Assembly: GCA_029204225.1 (NCBI GenBank)
Contig: MU835382.1
Span: 1 to 39,618 of the forward strand
Reading direction: 5' to 3'
Source of the DNA: Diphasiastrum complanatum
Lineage: Eukaryota > Streptophyta > Lycopodiopsida > Lycopodiales > Lycopodiaceae
Length of the DNA: 39,618 bases
The translations under genes and the position numbers were made by a program. Under the pieces are notes generated by a model. That model made no database searches and was not told the origin of the DNA. It worked only from the letters and a program-made list of their open reading frames with translations. Positions 33,061-39,618 of this stretch are shown piece by piece; position 1 is the stretch's first letter; every line of letters starts with the position of its first letter.

Positions 33061-34071
33061 GATTCCACATTATCCAAAGTTATTGTTCTATATTGTAAAA
33101 AATTTCAATTTTTATACATGAAAATGTGCTATAGTGCCTAAATTAATGTAAAGGCCTATTTGCATCTTGTAAATTCATTTTTAGGTTAGAACTCGCAACG
33201 TTTTGTGTGATGTTCTATAGAGACGCATTAGCGGATCTCAACTGACATCTTAACGGTTGGTAAACGACATTCAGGCTAGTGATTGTTCCTATAAGGTCGA
33301 CACTCCGTGCCATTGTACACACGCACATATTTGAGTATCAATAGAGAGAAGAGAGCCAATTTCTATAAGCTTGAGCATTCTTTCCCTCTGTCAACTCTTA
33401 CAACATTACTTCTTATCAATTGAGCGAATACACTGAAAGATTTGTAACTGTTTGTGATACTTCTCGGTCTGCGTCACACATACTTTTCATTTTTTATTGA
33501 ATTTCAGCCACTCTAACTTGGATTTTCAGGCGTCAGCAGAGAGCGACAATTCTAACTAATGTGTGCAAGGAATTAGCCAAAGTTCATAAGCATAATTGTA
33601 AGCAGAACTTCTTTCAATTCTGAATGAGCTATGAGTTCAGATAATGAACTTGTTTGATGCTCTGTTCTGTTTGCTTCATGTGATAAGAACTAATTCTCTG
33701 TGTTTGATTAAGTGGAATCATTAGCCAATTTGATTCTGTTGGATGAATCTATTTGCTAGTTGCTGTCTGATCTGATTGCTTACTGTTATCCTAAGAGCCT
33801 GGAAGATTAAGTAACCTTTATAATCTCAAACCTTGACCAAATCATTTCACCATTGGCATTTCTGGATGCCAATTTGCCCAAATATCTTTGGATAACCAGA
33901 TATGTCGTTGTAGTATTCATTGTGAATATTACACATCACATTCCATTCACCTTCTTACATACACTTATCATACAAAAGAAGGGATTATTCTCTCTCTTGG
34001 AGAACGGTCAAACCTTTTATACTACTTAATTCATTGATTTTGTGAAAATCTATAACGACTAGGCCACCACA
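33061..34071 (+). repeat. probable gypsy LTR ending at 34071, start unknown
   Basis: Ends ...CCACCACA five bases before a PBS. No second LTR in the window, so the left end cannot be fixed. No coding. Confidence 0.45.
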
Positions 34072-34076
34072 GAATT

Positions 34077-34094
34077 TGGTGTCGTTGTCGAGGA
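34077..34094 (+). other. degraded primer-binding site, tRNA-Asp type
   Basis: TGGTGTCGTTGTCGAGGA matches TGGCGCCGTTGCCGGGGA at 14 of 18. The four differences are C-to-T or G-to-A. Confidence 0.75.
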
Positions 34095-34199
34095 GATGAA
34101 TTTCATCTTTTGTAATATTTTTAAGTGTATTAAGTCTACAAATCTTTCTTATGTAATGCATGCCAAGAACACACTCTCAAGCAACTATTGAACATTAAT

Positions 34200-34693
34200 G
34201 TTTAGAGCATGCACAACGATTAGAAGCATATACGAAATCTAGAGATTTGTATCTACAGAATTTGCGAAATTTGCCAGTTAGAGCAAGATTAACACCTGAA
34301 GTGTTTAACGATCTTCTAAACGCTGCTACAACATTTGTAGATTCATTTGAGAAAAGGTCCGTTAAGATACCAAGTTTCACAGACTCATCAGAATCAGGTT
34401 CATCTGATTCTACTTTCGAACCAAGTTCAGAATCAAAATCTTCTTCATCAAAACCATTGTCTGAGTGTAGTCTAGATCTTGATCCTCCTAGTCTTCCAAG
34501 TCCTTCTAGTTCACCACCTGATAATATGGTGAACTCAGTGTCACCCACATCTACCAAAATCAGATACAATTTCTTTAAGGGATCATTGTCTGAAGATGCG
34601 GACAGTTATTTCTCCCAGTTTGAATCTATTACTATAGAAAATAAAGAACATACAGGCGAGGACAAAGTTAGAATTTTGTCAGGTCTTCTATGA
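34200..34693 (+). pseudogene. gypsy gag N-terminal part
   Basis: Ser-rich region (about residues 45-110), then IRYNFFKGSLSEDADSYFSQ, the beginning of a retrotransposon gag domain. Stop at 34691; gag-like sequence continues in broken frames to about 35050 (TWNALKAVFVEQFREIG). Confidence 0.7.
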
Positions 34694-35244
34694 AGGCAGA
34701 CTAGAATTTGGTACAGTCAATTAGTACTGAAAACGGTTAATACTTGGAACGCTTTAAAAGCAGTTTTTGTTGAACAGTTTAGGGAGATAGGATACTCCAC
34801 TAGATTGTTGGCATGACTTAATTCTGTTGAGAAAAAGCTGAAGGAATCGCTTAGAAAGTATACTCGTAGAGTTAAGAATTTAATAGGAAATTAGGAGCCC
34901 AGTATCCGGTCCCTATGCAAAACGAATGGTTCTTGGGTGGCTTGCCTAAGAAAATGGGTCGTTATTGTTGACAGGGATTGATGACCTCTTTGGAAGATGT
35001 CATTGCCTCTACCGAAAATCACGAAACTTCTTGAATTTCTTGTAGACAGAGGAATGAGGGAAAAAGTAGCAAAAAGCATAAATCGAAACGTATAGACGAA
35101 TTTGAATCATCTACTGAGTCTAAATCGGAATCTGATTCAACAGGTGAAGAAGAGTTTTTAGAGTATTCATCTTATTCTTCTTCATCAAAAGAAGAATCTT
35201 CTTATAGGAAATCCAAGAGTAGGAATTCAGATAGAAAGAAAAGA

Positions 35245-35800
35245 ATGGAGAAATCTGAAAAGATGGATCCATTAAGGAAGAATTTTGAGATATTAGCAAA
35301 AGAAATGAGTGATTTAAAAGTCCAGATGTTTGACGTTAAAGCCAAACGGAAAAAAGCGAAGCTCAACGCCAATGTTTGGTGTACCGCTTGTGGGAAGGAA
35401 GGTCATACTAACCAAAAGAACATTATACCAAAACCACGTTTTGGTCAACAGTACACTATTTTGCGTAGAGGAGGGACAAGAGATTTTACCTAGAATAAGG
35501 GGTTCGTGCTTCAATTGCGGAGCCCCGAGTCACTATTCGTTTGATTTCCTTGAACCCAGGAGGTCAGTAGGATATGTGCTGCTCTGTGCTAACTATAAAG
35601 GCGAAGGGAATGTCAATGCTGAATGTCCTCAGCCACAACAGCCACGGTCTAACCCGAGGTTTGTAAACTCGCCTAGAGAAGATGAGCCTCATCCATCCAA
35701 AACTAACACTGACATGGTAGTCCAAAGGATAGAAGTAGGGTCTGAATCACAAGATCAAGACCATCAATTGCATGATTGTTATGTAGGGATTGTTGACTGA
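35245..35800 (+). pseudogene. gypsy gag C-terminus with zinc knuckles
   Basis: WCTACGKEGHTNQ and CFNCGAPSHYSF are CCHC-type knuckles that have lost their last Cys; a third degenerate one follows near 35580. Two overlapping frames (35245-35493 and 35330-35800) show a frameshift. Confidence 0.65.
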
Positions 35801-35929
35801 AAGAATGGTAGGTAAGACAGATTATGTAGTAATAGAAATTAATAAAGGTAAAATTTTGAATTTATATAAATACCATTCAGACCAGGAACGTGAAGAGTAT
35901 ATATTCCTTATTTAGAAATATCAAAACGT

Positions 35930-36757
35930 ATTTGCTTGGTCGATGGACGATTTAATAGAAATACCAGTTAAATGAGAAGAACATAGAATAGATCTTATTC
36001 ATGGAACAACACCTGGTAAACAAAGACAATATAGATTAAATCCGAAGTATTTCTCGTTAGTTAAAGACGAATTAGATAGATGTCTTAGAGTGGGTATAAT
36101 ATATCCTATTCTAAGTAGTGAGTGGGTGTGACCAATAGTTATACTACCTAAGAAGAAGACGGACAAGATTAGAGTTTGCCAAGATTTTAGAAAACTAAAT
36201 GCTGCTACAACAAAGGGTTATCATCCTCTGCTTTATACAGATACTATTCTTGACCAGGTAGCTGGTCATGAACGTTATAGTCTTTTAGATGGGTTCTCAG
36301 GTTATAATCAAGTTTTTATTAAGGAGGAAGATAGATCCAAGACCACTTTTACCACTGATTGGGAGACGTACGCGTATACGCGAATGCCCTTTGGTCTTTG
36401 TAATGCACCTGCCACATTCCAATGTATGATGACAAACATTTTTCAAAATATTTTACGGAAGTTTTTAGAAATTTTCATGGACGACTTCAGTGTCTATTCA
36501 TCAAGTAAAGATCACTTAGACACATTAGAGAAGACATTGAGAAGATGTCAAGAGACATCTCTTAAATTGCATTCGGCCAAGTGTTATTTTGGGATGAGAG
36601 AAGACATTCTGTTAGGACATAGACGACATTCAAGCCGACATCGAAAAAGTAAAAATGATTTTAGAGTTATTAGAACCAACCAATATACGAGAGCTTAGAG
36701 GATTTCTAGGACACGTAGGATATTATCGTAGAATAATTAAGGATTATGCCGCTCTTG
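35930..36757 (+). pseudogene. gypsy reverse transcriptase
   Basis: Reads KKKTDKIRVCQDFRKLNAAT, RYSLLDGFSGYNQV, MPFGLCNAPATFQ and catalytic FMDD (36474-36485). Stops near 35975 and 36128. Ends at RGFLGHVGYYRRIIKDYA, the RT-RNase H link. Confidence 0.88.
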
Positions 36758-36899
36758 AAGGTGGCAAAAGCATCTGATTTCTTCTTTAGAAATTAGATTC
36801 AAGTTTTCTGAGACTTATCATCCATGAAAGTGATGAAATAATATGCCCCTCCTATGGACATCGTCCTCATAGGCCCACATAGATTTGTGTGGATCAAAT
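36757..36899 (-). pseudogene. copia integrase core fragment
   Basis: The minus strand reads LIHTNLCGPMRT and GGAYYFITFMDD, the integrase start with the first catalytic Asp, ending at KKKSDAFAT. It belongs with the pre-integrase fragment at 38954-39108, from which it is separated by a later insertion. Confidence 0.8.
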
Positions 36900-37069
36900 T
36901 GTTAGCTGATGCCATGCCCCTAACGTGTCGATGCAGTATCTCATCACCCAAAAAGGGTTTCCAACAGAGATGAAGTTGAGAGCCGAGTCTGAGAGCACGT
37001 GAATCATTAGTGCTAGGCTAAATGAATATTCTGTGAGCCCCATGGTAATTCCTGAAAGATGGAAAGCCA
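36900..37069 (+). repeat. truncated 5' LTR
   Basis: About 90 percent identical to 37901-38070; similarity stops at GGAAAGCCAT. Confidence 0.85.
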
Positions 37070-37887
37070 TATGGGAGCTAGTAATTTAGACTCTCTCAAC
37101 TTGAGTTATGTTTTTAACAAAGAGGCCTCCTATTATCCAGTAAGAGGTGGAACTCAAATCCTTAGAGATTGGGGTTCACTTAGTTGCAAGAGGTGGACTC
37201 CAAAATAAGATACAATTGAGTTCTACAACTCGTGGGTATAGATAGAGGAAACAGATTGACTCTGATGTACATCCTCCGTTTTTTGTCATTTTCGAGTTTT
37301 CTGATTTTTTTTTTGAGTTTTTTTTCACGTGTTTCAAGTTTTTCGAGTTTTTCGGATTTTAAATTCATCAATTTTTCCGATATTTTTTTCGACTTTCTCA
37401 GACTTTCGAGTATCCTACTTTAGTTTCGATCCCAATCTGAGCTTGATCTGTGATTCATCATTGCATCGGTTAGATCCTTCATTGGCAAGACTTACAAGGA
37501 AATTGTCCGAGAAATCTAGAGAAAAGATTCAAAGGCAATTTTCAGAGGACAATACATTCAGATGATCGAGAATTGCTATACATACAAGCTTATACCAGTG
37601 GTTAGGCCTTATCTGGGACCCATTCCATTGGGCATAAGAATGAGATTCATCACATTCAAAGTCATCAGAAAGGAGATAAGCTACGAGAAGTCTCTTGACA
37701 AAAAGAAAGCTGAAAAGAACAAGTAGGAGACTCTCGATTATGCAAGGCTATATGCTCCGACTTAAAGTTTTGTCAAGACACATGATGATATCAACAAATA
37801 AATTCTTGGTTTTATGCAGGCAAATGCTAATCCATGCCTTTCCAAGAATCAAGCGTCAAAGCATTGTAGTGGGACTTGCAACACTAC
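37070..37887 (+). other. internal region of the LTR element
   Basis: T-rich stretch with repeated TTTCGAGTTTT (about 37285-37410). Then 37565-37735 is coding-like but unrecognised and broken. No retroelement domain. Confidence 0.45.
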
Positions 37888-37899
37888 AGGGGGAGGATA
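37888..37899 (+). other. polypurine tract
   Basis: AGGGGGAGGATA just before the 3' LTR; typical copia PPT. Confidence 0.75.
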
Positions 37900-38217
37900 A
37901 TGTTAGCTGATGCCATGCCCCTGACATGTCGAGGCAGTGTCTCATCACCCAAAAAGGGTTTCTAGCAGAAATGAACTTGAGAGCCGAGTCTGAGAGCACG
38001 AGAATCATTAGTGCTAGGCTAAATGAATATTCTATGAGCCTCATGGTAATTCCCAAAAGATGGAAAGCCATTTCATAGCATGTGTTATGTATTGAAATGT
38101 TGTTGCTTTGTTAATTGAAGATTCTACTACTTGCATTTCCTTCCATGCTCCGTCTTCATGCATATAGTTTGGGTACTGATGTATGAATGTGTTTTTTGTT
38201 GATTTCTCTTTAAGGAT

Positions 38218-38513
38218 TGGTTTGGAATTAGTATCAGGTAGATGTGTAGGGCTTGGAGGCTGATCCATCATTCAACTCAGTTCAGATGCTTCCTAGTTAT
38301 CGGCTCCCTGAGGAGTTATTCTTACAACTGTTGAGTGACAGTTGTAAGAAGCACTTTGTAGGATTCCCATTTGTGTTAGCATCAGGTAGATGTGCAGGAC
38401 TTGGAGATTGATCTACCATTCCACTGTTTTTTGATGTCTCATGGTTTCTACTCCTTGAGGAGTCCTCCTTACAATTGTTGAGTGACAGTTGTAGGAAGCA
38501 CTTTGTAGAACCT
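38218..38513 (+). repeat. 148-bp tandem duplication within LTR
   Basis: ATCAGGTAGATGTG at 38233 and 38381, and GAAGCACTTTGTAG at 38347 and 38495, both offset by 148. Confidence 0.88.
38319..38350. repeat. perfect 12-bp stem, 8-nt loop
   Basis: TTCTTACAACTG (38319-38330), loop TTGAGTGA, CAGTTGTAAGAA (38339-38350). In the second tandem copy the stem has mismatches. Could act as a terminator-like or regulatory stem, unproven. Confidence 0.8.
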
Positions 38514-38953
38514 GTGACTCCAGTTTAGAGGTTGTGTTGATTCTGTGATTTCGGTAGGATTAGCTTAGTTTAATTCCCTATTCTTGCTTAGTTTAGTTTA
38601 GCAATAATCTGCAGACTGTTAACAATCAAGAATCAATTTGAAACAAAACTGTAGAAAGTAGGAAATCGAGTCCTGATAGATCATTGTCCAAGATGAGCTA
38701 CCATTGTCAAATAAGGATCTGAATCAGGTTGTCGTTGTGCCTCTGACAATTGGGTACAACATCACTATACTACCATTATACTAACAGAGATAGCCACTAG
38801 AAGCCATAGTAGATCCGTTACCAAGCAGAACTGTTGTTTAGCAGGATCTCTGTTAGAAGAATTGCAGCACACAAGGAGGGAGTCGCTGCTAATAGAGGAA
38901 GAATAGGCGCTAGTAGATCAGTAGAGCCAGTAGATTCATCTGCAAACACAAAT

Positions 38954-39200
38954 CCACCACGCTTGAACTTCTCTCGATGTTGCTTCCCATACACAAATGA
39001 CTCGCACATCATCTTCAAGTAGTCTTCCATCATAGGTAATCCATTCACCATTTCCAATTTTCTCATCAAACTAAGGCTTTCCAGGTGGGTAATGATGTGG
39101 TCCTTCACCGATAAGTTAATAAAGGTTTAGGTTGTTGTTCTTGTTCTTTAGAGACTTCTTCAAGTACCCAAACATACCCTTGAAGAAAGGTCAGATGTGA
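38954..39200 (-). pseudogene. copia gag/pre-integrase deletion fragment
   Basis: The minus strand reads FINLSVKDHIITHLESL (gag start) and directly continues KLEMVNGLPMMEDYLKMMC and VYGKQHREKFKRGG (pre-integrase), so most of gag and protease is deleted. It breaks at the CAAAT target site and resumes at 36899. Confidence 0.75.
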
Positions 39201-39479
39201 AAAGATACCATTTAGAAATAGTTGATCATGATGTTTTCTAAGTTATTAGGTCCTCAAATTCTACTTCTAGAACTTACATATTTTCACCAAACTGTTAGCA
39301 TGAATTTACATTTTCATAAAGAACTTTTTTGGCTTGTACTAGTACACGCACATGCACTCAATCCATTAATGATTTCATACAATATTCAATATCATTTTGA
39401 ATGGTCATGATTGTTTTATTTTGATGAAAATTTTACATATTTAATCATAAGAAAAATTTCATTTCATACAAATCTATGG
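39201..39479. other. non-coding
   Basis: AT-rich; nothing recognised. Confidence 0.3.
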
Positions 39480-39487
39480 AAAATGGA

Positions 39488-39618
39488 AGATGAGATCGCT
39501 TATTTCTTGGGCATTAAGGCAATATACTTTGTAGCTTGAACATGTGGTGACCACAAATATCTATGGTTCATGACTTAATGCCACAAGCTTGGTATAGAGC
39601 TTGAATATGTGGGACTCA
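39488..39618 (+). pseudogene. possible copia RNase H end fragment
   Basis: One frame reads YFVA, stop, TCGDHKYLWFMT, stop, CHKLGIELEYVG, with spacing like the EAEYVA...WLR...LG segment of copia RNase H. Two stops and weak similarity; runs off the window. Confidence 0.25.

Larger units (their letters stand above)
34077..36757 (+). mobile_element. gypsy-type element (PBS, gag, RT), truncated
   Basis: PBS, gag (34200-35800) and RT (35930-36757). The FMDDFSVYS catalytic block and tRNA-Asp PBS resemble the Athila/Tat branch. RNase H, integrase and the 3' LTR are missing; sequence switches to a minus-strand copia fragment at ~36757. Confidence 0.8.
36900..38948 (+). mobile_element. LTR element inserted in copia integrase, TSD CAAAT
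   Basis: Starts TGTTAGCTGATGCC, ends ATCTGCAAACA, flanked by CAAAT at 36895-36899 and 38949-38953. The first ~170 bp repeat at 37901, right after a polypurine tract, so 37901-38948 is the 3' LTR and 36900-37069 a truncated 5' LTR. The internal part has no PBS and no recognisable protein. Confidence 0.75.
37901..38948 (+). repeat. 3' LTR, 1048 bp
   Basis: TGTTAG...AAACA. Contains a 148-bp tandem duplication (38218-38513). Confidence 0.7.

Noticed and set aside
32744-33070. Minus-strand 108-codon ORF
   Set aside because: Antisense shadow of the Ser/Pro-rich plus-strand frame.
34195-34569. Minus-strand 124-codon ORF
   Set aside because: It lies opposite the Ser-rich gypsy gag, whose plus-strand frame has recognisable gag blocks.
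37180-37565. Lys/Glu-rich minus and Phe/Ser-rich plus ORFs
   Set aside because: They arise from the repeated TTTCGAGTTTT low-complexity stretch.

Overview
The window is nuclear DNA of a land plant with a transposon-rich genome. It holds one ordinary multi-exon plant gene with GT-AG introns at the left end; most of the rest is decayed LTR retrotransposons (Ty1/copia and Ty3/gypsy), dispersed repeats, three long (TC)n tracts and a few gene-like blocks I do not recognise. The species cannot be fixed from the sequence. A fern, lycophyte, bryophyte or gymnosperm fits as well as a flowering plant.

Layout. 193-3816: a complete-length GH31 alpha-glucosidase/alpha-xylosidase gene in four exons; its signal peptide is interrupted by an in-frame TGA. 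3817-5340: non-coding, with two imperfect inverted repeats and a run of 16 G. 5340-6912: two divergent ORFs separated by a symmetric spacer. The spacer carries a 10-bp inverted pair of CCAAT boxes at its centre, a TATA box facing the left ORF, and five ~70-bp imperfect hairpins with conserved arms and unrelated centres. 7100-8480: more plus-strand unknown coding. 8672-11094: a minus-strand, multi-exon gene of an unrecognised family with a Cys-x2-Cys motif; two of its introns keep frame exactly. 12076-17205: minus-strand retroelements, namely LTR ends of a copia family and a gypsy element (gag, long leader, tRNA-Asp-type primer site, 862-bp LTR) that cuts a copia gag. 18808-24957: an LTR-bounded but dead copia element inserted in a TC tract with matching TCTCT flanks. 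25084-29720: diverged dispersed repeats, a near-perfect 29-bp-stem hairpin, a 202-bp tandem duplication and a recurring CGATGG motif. 30078-33060: a second broken copia element and an unknown ORF. 34077-36757: a broken gypsy element (gag to reverse transcriptase). 36757-39200: a minus-strand copia fragment split by a 2-kb LTR element with a CAAAT target duplication.

Best candidate for something undescribed: the 5340-6912 divergent module with its hairpin array, possibly together with the unknown genes to 11094 as one mobile or regulatory unit. The GH31 gene is the only recognisable host metabolic gene. All recognisable transposon coding is interrupted by stops or frameshifts.
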